Assembly: GCA_045837725.1 (NCBI GenBank)
Contig: JBEWZL010000263.1
Span: 243,170-307,169 of the forward strand
DNA from: Vermamoeba vermiformis
Lineage: Eukaryota > Tubulinea > Echinamoebida
Direction: 5' to 3'
DNA: 64,000 bases
In this document: one piece after another, positions 10,434 to 23,301 of the stretch
Numbering within the stretch: position 1 is the stretch's first letter
How the letters are laid out: the number at the start of each line of letters is the position of its first letter
Notes under the pieces: generated by a model
The model's input: only the letters and a program-made list of their open reading frames with translations
What the model was told of the DNA's origin: nothing
Database searches by the model: none
Position numbers and translations under genes: made by a program

Positions 10434-13300
10434 TTATTGCTGCGTAACAAACGTCGAAACAGTTACATGATCACTGTGCTTCAAAGCTTCTTTCAAATGC
10501 TTCGCGCACGTAAATATCAAGCCAAGGTTAAATGCCAAAAACGCAGCGTTAAAATGTTCGTTTGCGATGTTTTGTGGTTCAGTTCTAAATAAGGAAATTA
10601 ATAAATTTAATAAATTAATCAGTCAATCTTTTTGAATCGTAATCTAGTTTTCCGTGACTTACTCTGCCTCGGCCTTTTGACACGCTTGCAAATAGTGATA
10701 AGAGTACTATGATAATCAAGTCAGTTAATAGTGCTATTGTTTATATATACATATCATTTTTCTTACCGATGCCTCAGTGCCCATCTCGCCAGGGTTGCAA
10801 TTTTCTATTTTTGAAATTGTATTCGAAAATGATTCCTCACGCTCCGCGTACGTGCTCAATAATAATACAGGACCTATAATATGATTATAAGACATCGTAA
10901 CAACCATATGCTTCGACTTACTATCTTCCATAATGGTGTTAATGTTCTCCAAAGCTTTTTGCAAATTTCCTAATTTCATGAAACAAAACGCCAGATCCAA
11001 CCGAAGTGTGAACCTACAACGATAAATGAGATACTATAGCTACGACGCGATAAATATATCACTATTTAGGAGTACCTAAGGTTCGCTGATTGCACGCCTT
11101 GAGGGCACAAATGCAAGGCCTCTTCTAAATTATTTACAGCTTCGTCTAATATAGACTTTTTGGTGCCCTAATAAACCATTAATAAGCCGCTGTTCAAATA
11201 AGGCAAATTATTATAACGTACCTGTACTAACAAAATTCTTCCGCTTCTTCTCAACGCGCCAATCAAATTGTTTTTGCACGCGTTGACGTCGAATATTGAA
11301 GGTCTGTTCATCGATTTATCGCCAATTTCTAATGAATTATGAATGCTCAACGCCTAAAGAATGAATTAGCAATTGGTCTAAGAGTGTTGTTCGAGTGACC
11401 TCGTACCTTTCTGTATTGTTTTGTAGCTTCAATATAATCCTCGTTATTGAAGTAAATGTTGCCTTTCAACATGTGCGAATAAGGTTCGTGCGGGTACATT
11501 TCAATGGCCTCGTCGATGGTCTTCAACGCGTCTTCGATTTGACCTACGCAGGCAACAACGTCATTAATATGCATGTCTAAATGCTATTCATAATGACATT
11601 CGTACCTTCTTTGCTCGAGATGTTAGCCATGTTATAATACGCGACTAGATTTTGTGGCTCAATTTTCTTTAATCGCCTGAATTAAAAAGTTAGTCCAGGT
11701 TTGCTAACAACGACTAGCGAGGACTTACTTCGATAAGAAATACGCCTTTTGAAGCATTTCCGATCGGTCGGCTGGTTCGTCTTGCGCGTCAGCGACCTCC
11801 ATCAAAATTGCCGCACAATTCCTAAAAAGGAAAAACTATTAGATCCGCACATTGCTTTCGGTACCATATTCTGACTTACATTAAACTAGGCGTATGATTA
11901 ACATTGATATTCAGTGCATTGAAGTAATATTTCAGTGCTCGTGCCGTGTTCTTCTTTTCAACGTCGTACAAATAAGCCAAGTGATAGTGGGCCAAAAAAT
12001 TCTCGTCTCTGTAGTCGCATTTAATTGCCTCTTTTAGCAGTTGAATTGCTTCTGACACACGTGATTTTAGCTTAGCGCCTATAATCACTAGTATTAATAT
12101 AAAACTTTGGTAAAATTGTGCACGCGCGACTTGCCTTTTCTTTTGTAATAAATGATCGTCGCCAAATTGGTCAAACAAACTGTGTTATTGCTATATTTGG
12201 CAGTTAGTACTGTACAAAGAAATTTTCGCAAAGAATAAATGTACCTCGAGGCCTGCAACGCCTTCTTATAATAGGCCTTGGCAGTGACGCTGTCATGGAG
12301 TTCGTATTCGTAGTAAATGCCTTTGTGCAGCAAATACTCGCTCGTGGCCAGTAATTGACACAGCTGTGCCACTTGCGCACAATCACGTGCTTGTCCGTTC
12401 ATGAACAGATTGTACGCGTATTCGACTTGAGCACCCAAATCTCCGGGCTTAGTTGCTGCTCGTGCGCGAGCAATTGATAAATTCTTTTCAACATTTGCCA
12501 AGTGATTCTAAGAAAACATTAGCACAATAATAATACTTGTAGATAAAAAAAAATTCTATACCGGATCCTCCTTTGCGAGTGTCTCATTGATGGCTTTGAT
12601 TTGCTTCGCGTTATCTTCGAGCTGTATATTGTCATTAGTAACATAACTACTCTCAACGGTTTGAAATGGATCTAATTTGAAAAGTCAACGAAAAATTTGA
12701 TGAACTCACCGAAGCGGATGCAGTTGACAAAATGCGCGTTAATGCCCGGATTGAGATCCATTTAGCCACTAAGTCCGCTTGAGCTTCTTCATAAGCGTTA
12801 AATAAGGTCTCCTTGTCTAAAAGTAATCGCAGGATCTCAAACACGAGCTGATATTGATTGTCTTGACTTTCTGATGCTTTTAAATTTTCCATTAACTTTG
12901 TAATATTGCTGATCTTGTTTGGTGGCAAGCCAATGAATTTATGTTCGAGTTTCTTGGTCTGAAAAAATTAATTAATATTTCGGTATTTTGAATGAGCTTG
13001 TATGGCCTAAAAAAAGCCAGACAAAGATTAAATATTGTATTTATATAGATAATAATATTTTTGAAAAATATTTCAATGGATTTGGAGTTAGTATTTTGAA
13101 CGATCTTGAGTTGATGGTTGGATCTAGCTGTTAAGGGTACATTTACTTACAGATAGCGCACGTTGAAATAAACTACTTTTAGTTCCATTCTTTTTGCTGA
13201 GATCTGCTTCTACTCCAGCCACGATCGAAGATCTCATTATTGAGGTGCCTCGATCTCTAATTAGTTTTGACGACGCTGACCTAACCGCTAGTCGAAGCAT
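10434..13300 (-). CDS. Tetratricopeptide-repeat protein with mitochondrial-type leader
   Basis: A many-exon gene encodes a protein that is helical almost throughout. Start: the ATG at 13300 gives MLRLAVRSASSK followed by more Arg and Ser and few acids, a typical mitochondrial presequence. After exon 1 (13151-13300) come helices such as LEDNAKQIKAINETLAKED. Several TPR motifs follow, for example LAHYHLAYLYDVEKKNTARA, LVAYYNMANISSKEGQIEDA and PYSHMLKGNIYFNNEDYIEA, then RFTLRLDLAFCFMKLGNLQK. The C-terminus ends VTVSTFVTQQ and the stop is at 10434. One intron (within 12070-12130) uses a GC-AG pair with donor GCAAGT. TPR arrays are scaffolds for protein-protein contacts, so an assembly or adaptor role in mitochondria is inferred. 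I cannot assign an orthologue. Confidence 0.78.
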
Positions 13301-13390
13301 CGTGTTGAGGTACAGGACAAATAAATAGATGGACAAAAAGGTTTCTTTGGCCACTTGTTTTTTTGGCAGATCGCAAAAATTTACTTTTGG

Positions 13391-14587
13391 TCAAACGAGG
13401 TTAGATAGGAACACAATTACTACTATAATAAATATCCCTCTTGCTCGTTTAAAGCTTTCAGGTCCGTTCACGTCCGCACTAGTGAAGAGATCAAACAAGA
13501 ATAAGATCAGCGTTGCAATTAAAAATAGAGTCTGCAGAGGCGCCAAATAAAAAATCCACGGGGCCATATAGCACACTGCTAATATCAATCTGATGCCTTT
13601 GTGGCGTATTACTTTACACAGAGCAAATACGATGAGACCAAATCCAACCATGACGAGTTGATGAGCCACGGGACCGATCGATAATAGAATTAATAGCGCG
13701 ATCGATCCTAATCGTGCTAATATACTTCCATTACGGCAAGTGAAATTTCCAAGAATTGTGTTGGTAATAAGTTGATGCTTGTTCTGAAAAATGTTCCAAA
13801 GGACCACGGCTTCAAGTCCCATAATAAATACTGCATTGTGTTTTCCGACGTAGTCGCTGCCTTAATTTGACTGACTAGTGCATCGGGTCTGAACAGCAAC
13901 CCATCCAAAAATGGCAAAAACGATAGCAAGATCTAGACACAAAATTAATTCAGTGTTGTTATCAATCTATCGGACCAATATAATATCAGTTAATAGAATA
14001 TTAATATTATAATATATTCGCCAAGTTCTTACGAAAAGGACAACGAGTAGCTCCGAAATACGAGTTCTGTTTTTCAGATCCGCGCTTCTGGTTGCTTTTT
14101 TTATGTATCGCCAAATTATGAATGGATATAACCACACGGGATATATTAATATGGTCTTAATAAACTTCCACAAAGTTTCAGGTCTCTGCGCTAAATTATG
14201 ATTTAGCCAAGGAACGTAAAGCTGATCGACTTTGTATCGCTGTGAATTGTTTGAAAATCTCGTTAAAGTGTGGTTAATAGTCGACATATTCATCGGTAAA
14301 GAGCGTCTAATAACCAAAAAATAAGCTATCTTTGGAGAAAAGAGCTCATCCGCTCCAAATAAGTCGAGCTTGTTTGGCCAGCCTTCAATTTCCTCGTATA
14401 TATCCGGATAATTTTGTTTGATTTTAAATGCTAGTCGCTCTTTCAACCATGAAGGGTGCTGGGATATAATCTTGTGCCAGTATTTGCTCGTCAATGACAA
14501 ATTCAATAGCTCCTCGTCTTTGAAATTCATTGGGTCAAAAAATTGTTGCATAATTTCGAGTTGCATATCTAACGGCAAATAACTCAT
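13391..14587 (-). CDS. F-box-like protein with C-terminal membrane domain
   Basis: Three exons (14033-14587, 13901-13932, 13391-13856) give 350 residues. The N-terminus (MSYLPLDMQLEIMQQFFDP, then LLNLSLTSKYWHKII) fits an F-box, the motif that docks substrate receptors onto SKP1-cullin ubiquitin ligases. A polar region follows. From about residue 135 there are hydrophobic segments: TILIYPVWLYPFIIW, LLVVLFILLSFLPFL, IALLILLSIGPVAHQLVMV, then IRLILAVCYMAPWIFYLAP with FLIATLILFLFDLF, and a last GIFIIVVIVFLSNLV at the C-terminus. The second intron is 44 nt with a non-consensus donor GTTGCT, chosen because it alone keeps the frame open. F-box plus polytopic membrane domain is unusual. If both are real it would place a ubiquitin-ligase adaptor on a membrane. 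The family is not recognised. Confidence 0.7.
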
Positions 14588-14933
14588 AGTACTCTGACTG
14601 CCAACAAATAAAATTTAATCATAATAATTAAAAAATAAAGCGGTAATTTTACGGTGAATAAATCAATTATGCTTATAAATTATAGAATATTGATTTATAA
14701 ATTAATTAAGTACCTTTCTTTGGGTAGGTGGTTATTCCTTCGCATTATTGAAAGCGCCGCATATGCGCTGATAAGCAGGGCAGTACTGCTCGTTAGCGGC
14801 AATTTATGTAATATAAACATCAGACTTGTACATACAAACATTTAATTAGAACAGTTCCGAAATTTTTTTTCCATGCAAAAATCCTTCTGAAGTTGTTACC
14901 GTTACAGTCTATTTTGTCAACATTAATTATGTT
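14588..14933. other. Divergent intergenic region
   Basis: This AT-rich stretch separates two divergently transcribed starts (14587 minus, 14934 plus) and so should hold both promoters. I see no conserved element, RNA gene or convincing reading frame in it. Confidence 0.5.
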
Positions 14934-15406
14934 ATGAACACAACACAATCTACCGAATCAAGTGCCTCGAAACCCTCTCCTGAGGTCGTTGCCCGGCTGC
15001 TGGAGATAGCGCAAGAGATCGACAAAGTAAAAGAAAAATTAAACGAAGCAAAAGCAAACCTTGAAGCATGTTTTTATGCGCAAAAGAAAATCCCAAATGT
15101 ATCGGAGAGTACTCGCATCAAGGTGAACAAGCTGATTTACCACATCGAAGATAAAATCGACGATATCTGCGCAGAAATTAGAGCTCTTCAAAAAATAGTA
15201 GCTATTGATGGTATTATATTTTTATATTCTTGATTGTTCTCGCGCTATGCAAAATTTCTTCAGAGATTCGCAAAAACGCGTTTTTCAATAATTTACGATT
15301 GTTAGTACATAGAGCTGTTACCCAGAGAGCGTACGAAGTCAATGCTCCGTTGGTTGCTGGTAAAATCTTGCTTAGAATGGGACGTTCTACTACATCTCCC
15401 CAATAA
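14934..15406 (+). CDS. Small coiled-coil protein of unknown function
   Basis: Two exons (14934-15210, 15264-15406) give 139 residues. After a Ser/Thr-rich start, residues 20 to 90 form a strong heptad-type helix (VARLLEIAQEIDKVKEKL, then IYHIEDKIDDICAEIRALQK). The C-terminal part is basic and helical (RKNAFFNNLRLLVHRAVTQR) and ends RMGRSTTSPQ. There is no signal peptide or membrane segment. The 53-nt intron has a GTATTA donor and a TTCTTCAG acceptor. It might be a small subunit of a complex, but no family is recognised. Confidence 0.7.
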
Positions 15407-15571
15407 CGAAGAAGAAATTATTGAACTATTTTGGAAAGAGAGAAGGTCAAAAAAAGGAGTTAATTATAATTAAATAATTGTGTTTGATCTCCAATGCAAT
15501 ATATACGCTGCGGATAAGTTTCTAATCGATTTTATTCGCTGCTTACAAAGGCTGCAAATGAGATACAAAAT

Positions 15572-18500
15572 TTAAATTCTTGTAAATCCCGCCGCATAGG
15601 CCTCAGCCCAAGCGTATTGTAATTTTTCGAGAATTACTTGCTTGTCGCCATAATCGGGCAAATATAAGGTCCAAAAACACGTGCTACTCATCGGCAAGGC
15701 CTGAATATTATCAAACTTCGTAATGTTGATCTTCTTGTTCATCTTTGTAGGCAATGTATTTAATCCAGTGATATAATGTACGAATTTTCTCTTTTGTTCC
15801 GCGTCAAATTCTTGAATCAGATCCAAAACCTCATTTGGTGTCTTCGAATCACTGTCAAATCTGCTGAATTCAATAGCCGCTATTAACTGCTTGGTATCTA
15901 TAGTCTCTCGTCCGCATATTAATAGTCTTAATAAACTTTCATCGCAGTTCATGACCATTTTGTAGTTGTAACTAGAGTCAAAAAATCCATCGCGGATCGA
16001 ATCCAAAGCTTCGACTCTAGAGCCAATCAATGTATATCTAACCTTCCTATTAACATAATCACTCTTATTCTCGTTCGTGACGTATTCTGCGTGATCGGAT
16101 CCGTCTTCGAAGTCCCAATCAATCGTTGTTGAATTGACCGGCAAATCAATATGCAATACAGACGACACTCCGTTGAATAAATCTTCGTCAAAATTCTTCA
16201 AATCTGCTAAGCTAAATTCTGCTTCGACTCCTTTCTTCAAATATCTGAAGAAAAAGTTCGGAAATTGAACACCGATCGGGATCCGATCCACAATGGCCAC
16301 TCGAAACATTATTCTTCCAATGGTATAATATATCTTCTTCTCTTCGTCCGATAAGCTCTGTTCGATATCTTTCATCGCTTTAGGCAAGTACGGTGCGTGG
16401 TTATAACTCTCAAATAAATTCTTGTCGCTCTCCATCAATTCCTTGAAAAACAATGAATATGCATCTGACTTCAATCCACCGGCATCAACACCGTCTTCTC
16501 CGATAAATGATATCACTAGTGGTGCTAATATTTGTGCCGAAGACATGGTGAAGAATAGCTGTACCAAATAATCGACGATGTTTTTCCGAACGATCGAGAC
16601 AGTTTGAGTCTTGCCTTCGACTTCCAAATAAGGAAAAAACTCTGCAAAGATATCTAAAGTCAGAGCTCTTGTGTATCCCAATAGCATAGTTGACAGTGTG
16701 TCGTTTTGGAATATCCGCAAAGCCATCTGAGCCATCAAGATTGGGGTACCTGACTGCGAGTCAATCGTCGGATCTGCTCCGTGCTCGAGCAACAAATCTC
16801 CAACCTCTTTCCACAATGGATGACTGGCATCAGTAGCAACAGATGTAGGGCAAAAGAATCGATCTGCCACGAGCTTCAACGGAGTCAAGCCTCGTGCTGT
16901 AGGATCGATGTTGGGATTAGCGCCATAAGTCAGCAGTGCCCGTACTATTTGGACGTGAGTGTTAGAAACAGCGTGGTGCAGGCACGACACTCTGTTGAAA
17001 GTTGTGTTCGGATCGACGCCAAGGGACAAGAGCTTGTTGACTGAGGCGTAGAGACCCGACTCGGAGAAGAAAACTATCGCTGGCTTGTCATTGATCACGA
17101 GGTCGGCGGGCAGTAAATTCTCTTCAGCCAAAACTTCGAATAACTGCCACTTCTCGGCGGTAATGATCGCTGAACATAGCCGTGGCGCGTCGCTGAATGA
17201 GACAGCGTTCGTTCTGACCAACTCTCGCATGATCACTTCAAATGCTCTAGCACTGCCTTGATGAATGGCAATGTCTATGGGCAAGTGTCCATTAGCATCT
17301 TTCACGTTCAGTGAAACTCCTTCATGAACGGCAAAAGTCATCACTTTCTTAGAGTTCATTGTACTCGCCACGTGCGCCAAGTTTCTATTATTCATGAACG
17401 GCGTCGAGTCATTCGTGAATGCACAAGTCTTGTAGAACTGAATGAATAAGTCCATCATCTCTTCTTCGGAGTGTCGTGCTGCCACGTCAATTGACAGCAA
17501 TCCATCTGCGTTTCGGTGATCACGTTGAATAGATTTGACGTGCGTGTCTAAGAGTGCCAGTACTTGTTTCAAATAGATCGGATTATTACTCAGCCAGGCC
17601 GTGTGATACAAAGTGTTGCCGTTGTTGTCAATGTTATTCGTGCTGTCATATTGAATGATTTCCTCGGCCAAGTCCACGTAACCCATCTTCACAGCGAGGT
17701 GCAGTGGTGTTAGTCCATTCATATCTTTCATTTGCATCAACTTCTTAGCCCGTTCTTCATCGAGCCTAATCACTGACTTGATCAACTCTACTCCTCGTCC
17801 ACGGGCATTAATTATGTAATGCAATATATTCTCTTGCGTCTTCTTGTCAATGTCAATATCGATAGGCAGTCCTTCTTTTATAAGGAGCGGTACTAACTGG
17901 TCTAACTGCACGTCCAATGCGTATCTTAGCGCGGAATGTCCGTTATAATCAACAGCAGTTAACAATTCTGGGAAATACGCGACAATCTTCAGCGCACATT
18001 CGAGTTGTACGTATTGCAATGCCACGTGTAATATCGATGCACCGTCTAGTGTTCGAACGTCGAATGAAGCACCGAGCGAATCCAATTCTGTTAGTGCATC
18101 GAAATCTCCCAACGACGCAGCTAAATGCATGGCCGATAGCGAATTACTGTCCAATCTATTGATGTAGCTATTTAGAGCAAGTTTATCGTTGTTATTAATC
18201 TCGTTGAATAGGTCGATCAATTCCTTCATGGATCCGCTCTTCTCTTTCACGATCAAATGCAACAGTCCTTCACCTTCACTGTTCTTGTCGTGCTGGAACT
18301 GATCTATTTTTAGCGCCTCTTTGAGTACATCACGTGACGCGTTCTTTTGCAGGAAATAAGTCACGAGGGGCGGCAGACCTTGTTTGTTGCAAATTGAAAA
18401 GTCTAAAGAATTCGATTCGCACAACACGTGTAGCATTTGAACTGACTTGACGTAATGTGTCAAATGGTTGCCTAATTTGTCCACGAGTGGTCCGATCATT

Positions 18501-19097
18501 TCCTTTTTTGGCAATAAAGATCGTGCAACTTCAACTTGGTTCCAAATGACTGCCGTGTGCAAAATTGTTTGACCGTTCTTTGCGAGCCATTTGAATGCTT
18601 CGGGTATATTTTCGGAGAAATATTTGATGGCGTCAGCGCGGCCCAATTTGACGGCTAAATGCAGACAAGTCAAGCCTTGGATGTCTTCTTTGGGCACGAG
18701 ATACTGCATGGACTTCAATTGTGCTAGCACGTGTAGTTGACTATTAGCACAAGCGCGGTGGGCGAGAGTGGATCCATTCGCGTCAATTTTAATCGCTAAT
18801 TGAGAATTCGATTTCAGATCGTTTATGATCTGTTGTTCTGCGACTGGAATCACGACTGGACGAGTCCACTTTCGACCAGTAGGCGTCTAATAATTTTATA
18901 TTAATATTGGCATTATCAAAGCATCAACTCTATAGAGCGTGAAAAGCAAGAAATATAATTATGAAATCCGTCAATGAAAAATATTCAGAATTTTTAAATA
19001 CCTTATCTTGATTAACATGCGCTTTGTCATTTGTAGAATTACCGAATTTTGAAATTAAATTGGCTACAGAGCCTCTGCTTGATTCGTCGCGCTCCAT
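15572..19097 (-). CDS. Ankyrin-repeat HECT-domain E3 ubiquitin ligase
   Basis: Two exons (19002-19097, 15572-18886) encode 1,136 residues. Residues about 55 to 760 are ankyrin repeats, seen as recurring patterns such as NGQTILHTAVIWNQVEVA, GLTPLHLAVKMGYVDLAEE and VSCLHHAVSNTHVQIVRALL. The C-terminal about 330 residues form a HECT domain. The N-lobe motif FIGEDGVDAGGLKSDAYSLF is clear, and the catalytic cysteine lies in LPMSSTCFWTLYLPDY (Cys about 1102), 34 residues before the end as is usual. HECT ligases accept ubiquitin from an E2 on this cysteine and pass it to substrates, here presumably chosen by the ankyrin array. The start codon follows from the short first exon (MERDESSRGSV), which joins in phase. 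The long uninterrupted second exon contrasts with the intron-rich neighbours. Confidence 0.93.
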
Positions 19098-19377
19098 TTA
19101 GATCTTGTCAGTCTTGTGTAGGGTTCCACGGTCTTCTCACACGAAGAATAAAATTAACCGTCGTATATGGACTGACTATGGCAGGTTTCTCTCGCGAGAT
19201 TGAAATTTCTAAATCGTGAATACTGAATTGTCAGTAATCCGTCAGATCTTCACTCAATACAAGGTTTTACCATTAATCCATTCTCTTTACGTGCTTCTAT
19301 GATAATTACACAGAATAAAATTGTTCTGACTGAAATTTTTTGGCGATTTCTGACTTGAAATCACGATTTCAGCCGTT
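19098..19377. other. Divergent promoter region between HECT and DHH genes
   Basis: 280 bp between two divergent starts. It must contain both promoters and 5' untranslated regions. No RNA gene or recognised motif is seen. Confidence 0.45.
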
Positions 19378-21179
19378 ATGAACGCACTACGAGTGGTGAT
19401 CTCCAAACGATTTTTCTCCACATCAAAACGATTATTTAAAATGGAATCTAAGAGATCTGTTCGCGTATTGTATCACGTAAGCTAATTTTTATGCAAAGTC
19501 GATACTCGTAGCGTGTATTAATTTTTTAAAATTAAGTGCCCTTGCCCTGATGGTGCATATGCTATGTTAGCTGCATATTTGCGATTTAAAAATGAACCTA
19601 ATACTGGTAATATTTATTTTGATTTTTTTTTCATATTATTTTTTCTGATTAAATTCGCATAATTCATCTAGAAGTCAAATACGTCCCGCATATGACCTAC
19701 AAGGCCTTGGAAGTGAAAAATAATCCTTTATTCACAAAAGAAAGTGAAATCTATTTGTAAGTCAGATTTGGATCCGCTCTTCCTCACTTGATTATGCTAA
19801 TGAGCCATTCATTCAGAGTTGATTACATCGGCCCCGAAAATTTCATCACGGAATTGTCGCCATTGGTCAAAAAGATCACCGTGCTCGATCATCACAAGAC
19901 CGGCTTAGAATTGGTCGACAAACTCAAAGCTGAAAACAAAATGCCTGAAAACGGTACTATATTCATATGCGCTATAATCAATCCTATAACGGGCATAATT
20001 TTATAATATCTTAATAACCCTCAGTGTTTTGAAATCGGATCGGATCTGGTTAAGTTAACTAATTCTCTTTTTATTATAGTCGAGGCTCATTATACTATGG
20101 AGAAATCAGGTGCTACAATTTCATGGGACTATTTTTCAGCTCAAAAGCGATTGATCGAAGATGACGCTACTCTCAAGTACGATAACATGAGTCTGACTTT
20201 TTATTTGAGTGTTTGCAAGAATTAATTTATTTCCTTATTTAGACAAGCTGAAAGATTCTACAGTTACATCGAAGATAACGATTTGTGGCGCAAATCATTG
20301 CCGTTCACGAACGAATTTTCAAGGTACAGATCTAGATCGCATCGAGATTTGATTATACATCCTAAGCACAACCATATTATATTATTATATGTTATCATTA
20401 ATATTAATTATCATTTGCGAATGAATTTAATGACATACGAACCTCGTCGCAAATTTTTTATTAGCAGTTGTTAATTTTTTTTTATTTGCAGCGGCCTGAG
20501 AGAACGAAATTTAGCCTTTGATTGCGACAAAAATCCAAATATTTACGCAGAATTGCAATACTACGATGTTGATGCGTTGATTGAAACCGGCAAAAAAGTT
20601 TTGGAAGAAGAACAGCGTGTTATTTCACTCATTCTTGACACTGCTTTTACTGTACGTCCTATCATTATATTTATTATTAATATGCTCATAATTAACCTGA
20701 AAAAAATGATTAGATTAAATTGGGGGGCAAAGACAATGATTACGGCGAATGTTTGGCGGTCACTACTTCACGCGCTGATTTACGCAGTCAAATGGTACGA
20801 AACAACTTATCTTTCCTTATTTGGTAATGAGACTGACGAGTGGTAATAGGGCAATGAGTTGGCGATTAAAAGTCAGAAAGCTGGATTGCGCGGCATTGGT
20901 GCAATTGTCTACACTGAAAATGATATGCACGACAAGACTAAATACAAAGGTATTATTATTTCCTGTTAAAAATCCCGAGCTAATTATCTGTCGTAGTGAG
21001 CTTGAGATCGATTAAGGATGAAGATACTACTCCTATTTCAACCGCTTACGGTGGTGGAGGTAAGATCCAGATCTGAATATCTACTTAAGCGTACTGACCC
21101 TTTTATTGCAGGTCATAAGAACGCCAGTTCGTTTTCAGTTTCGATTGATGAATTCAACACTTGGAGAAAGACTAACTGA
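19378..21179 (+). CDS. DHH/DHHA1-family phosphoesterase
   Basis: Eleven exons (19378-19476, 19537-19606, 19672-19756, 19817-19953, 20080-20176, 20243-20323, 20492-20651, 20714-20794, 20850-20949, 20997-21059, 21112-21179) join to 346 residues. CPCPDGAYAMLA carries the first metal-binding Asp, VDYIGPENF a conserved strand, and TVLDHHKTG is the DHH motif. The C-terminal GLRGIGAIVY, VSLRSIKDEDTTPIS and AYGGGGHKNASSF form the DHHA1 domain with its GGGH substrate motif. The family hydrolyses phosphodiesters such as short oligonucleotides or cyclic dinucleotide products using manganese; the substrate here is unknown. The first 21 residues (MNALRVVISKRFFSTSKRLF) look like a mitochondrial leader. A second Met at position 22 would give a cytosolic form, so dual targeting is possible. 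Confidence 0.9.
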
Positions 21180-21322
21180 AGTTCGAACAAGTGAATGATT
21201 GGTAGTAAAAGTGAACTTGAAACTTTTTGATCGCGCACTATTTAGTTCCGAGAAAAGCATTTGGCTTATGTAGACGTACCTTCTGAAAGTACATTTATTA
21301 TATATTCTTTGTTGTCACAAGG

Positions 21323-23301
21323 CTATTTATAGACCAAATGCAACATGCTTTCCTCGTTAGGAACGCCAAGTCTGAGCGGGAAGCCATAATAACCCGTGCC
21401 TCTGTGCACGTAAATGCGCTTAGTGCCCTGTGCCCAATAACCTTGTTCAGCGACTTTGACGCCGAGCAGTCTCGGTACGCTGAATACTGTTGCATCAATG
21501 CCCCACGTCAAAAATCCTAATTGACCACCGTGCAAGTGTCCTGATAAGACAAGATCGGCCTAATAGCGTAGTGTTAAGTCAGCGGCACATAGCTAACGGA
21601 TGGATCCGAGTTCAACTTACGTATCCTTCAGGGACAAATTTGAAGTGGAATGGATTGTGCAAGAGTAAGATCGTCGAAGCACAGTCTGTGCGACGCGGTT
21701 TGCTGCGAATGAATTGTTCCATCTTTGGCTTGACGTCGCGGAAGTGGAAGTCAGATCCGAGCACTTGGATTTTACCGAGGTCTTCAAGCACACTTAATAC
21801 ACAGTTGACTATATATCATGTGCTACTTACGTGTCTCGAGCACAAGTTCGTCGTCGATCAACAAAGGAATGTTCAATTGTTTCATTGCGTCAATGGTGTG
21901 AGAAATAGCTTCGTAGTCATGGTTCTGCGCCGAAATTTTCTTAGTAATCACTATTCAATAAAGAACCTATTTAGACTTACGCCCAAGCATGCGACGGTTT
22001 TGTATGCAAAAGGCTTGAGTGGTGACAATGCCTCCACGAGTGCACCGGTATGATGATGAGCCTTAAGGGTTGTGTTAGCGAATATATAAAGCAATTGTAT
22101 TCGGGCCATAAATCGATCGTACCTGCATAGTAAAGAAATCTCCCGTCAAAAATATCAAGTCAGGCTGCTCTGCAACAATTTTCTCGCAAATTGAGCGAAG
22201 TCTATTTATCGGGTTGAAAGGTCCTAAATGCGGGTCTGTAACTTGACATATCTTCAAGACCGAGCAATTGTTGGCATTACTAGATTTATGAGGTGTCAGT
22301 CTAAGTCCAATTATACTATAATTGGGCTACGCGAATACTTACATAAGTGCCGGATCCGATGTAAACTTATAACCTTGCAATTGAATCAATTTCGAGCCCA
22401 CATCCTTTCTATCAATTACAATGTGTCGTTTTTCGAATGGAGGTCTGTGCATGGAATGATAGAGACCAATAGCTGCTCGAGAGTTAGTTCATGAACCATT
22501 ATTTCAGTGAACGAGGACGAAATGAAACTTTGTTGAAACTTACTCCAAATTACTGCTGAAACAACAAGTGTCCACTGAGGTGATACAGGGTACACTAGGC
22601 TTAATAATGAATATGCCACCCAGTGGAAGAAAACTACGGCAAAGAACCACGAGGATGGAATGTCAACGAGGATCCGCACAGGTGTTGGGTTTAATTTTCC
22701 TAAATTATTGAATATGTTAAAAATTATGATTAATATTCCTAAGTCAATAATATTGCGTATCGGCTTATTTAGATTATTTTGAATTTTTAATTTTAAAAAG
22801 TCTTACCTCTCGTGTATGTAATCATCATAGCAAAATAAGCGAATGAGAAATACATATATACCACTTCGAGAGCAAATGGATGTGGAAATGATCTGTAAAG
22901 GCTCTTCAACAGGGCAGTTTGGATGAGAATCATAATGGTGGGAAATAGCAATGTCCTTAGCTTGCCGGTCTTTGAATCGTGACGCGCAGGACCAAGTGTT
23001 AAATTAAAAAGTGAATAGGCACAAACGAGTCCTATTTCAACGTATGCTAAGCTGTCTAACCACATCTCTTCTGTTACTTGTCGTTCGATTGTTATGCTAT
23101 ATGGTCATCATATTAAGATATTTACATTAAATGAATTCCCGTTTCTCCTTCGCCTTTTATTCCGCTCCGTTTTTTGCCTGCGTGGCTGTTTGGACCAGCT
23201 GGGAAATTCAAACCAACCTTACTTGTGACGTGTAAGATTGCTAACAACGCCATAACGAGAATTATAGGAATTATAAAAAGGAAAAACAGCAAGTTAACCA
23301 T
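21323..23301 (-). CDS. Membrane-anchored calcineurin-like metallophosphoesterase
   Basis: Nine exons (23223-23301, 22807-23070, 22544-22699, 22343-22475, 22123-22279, 21981-22061, 21831-21924, 21621-21781, 21323-21559) join to 453 residues. The N-terminal about 160 residues are several membrane segments (FFLFIIPIILVMALLAILHV, LLFPTIMILIQTALL, YMYFSFAYFAMMITY, WFFAVVFFHWVAYSLLSLVY). The phosphoesterase domain has all family motifs in order: DPHLG, TGDFF, GNHDYE, LLHNP and SGHLHGGQ, so both metals can be bound. It resembles the YkoQ/TMPPE type of membrane phosphoesterase, with unknown substrate. The gene is convergent with the DHH gene, 144 bp away. Exon 1 can also be read through its donor to give a 59-residue single-pass peptide, so retention of intron 1 would yield a different product. 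Confidence 0.85.

Noticed and set aside
13717-13929. Alternative frame through exon 2 of the F-box/membrane gene
   Set aside because: Reading on past 13901 in this frame ends in a stop after MEVY, while removing the 44-nt intron gives a continuous membrane domain.
14654-14845. 62-codon open frame between F-box and coiled-coil genes
   Set aside because: AT-rich, Ile/Leu/Tyr-heavy translation as expected by chance; it lies in a divergent promoter region.
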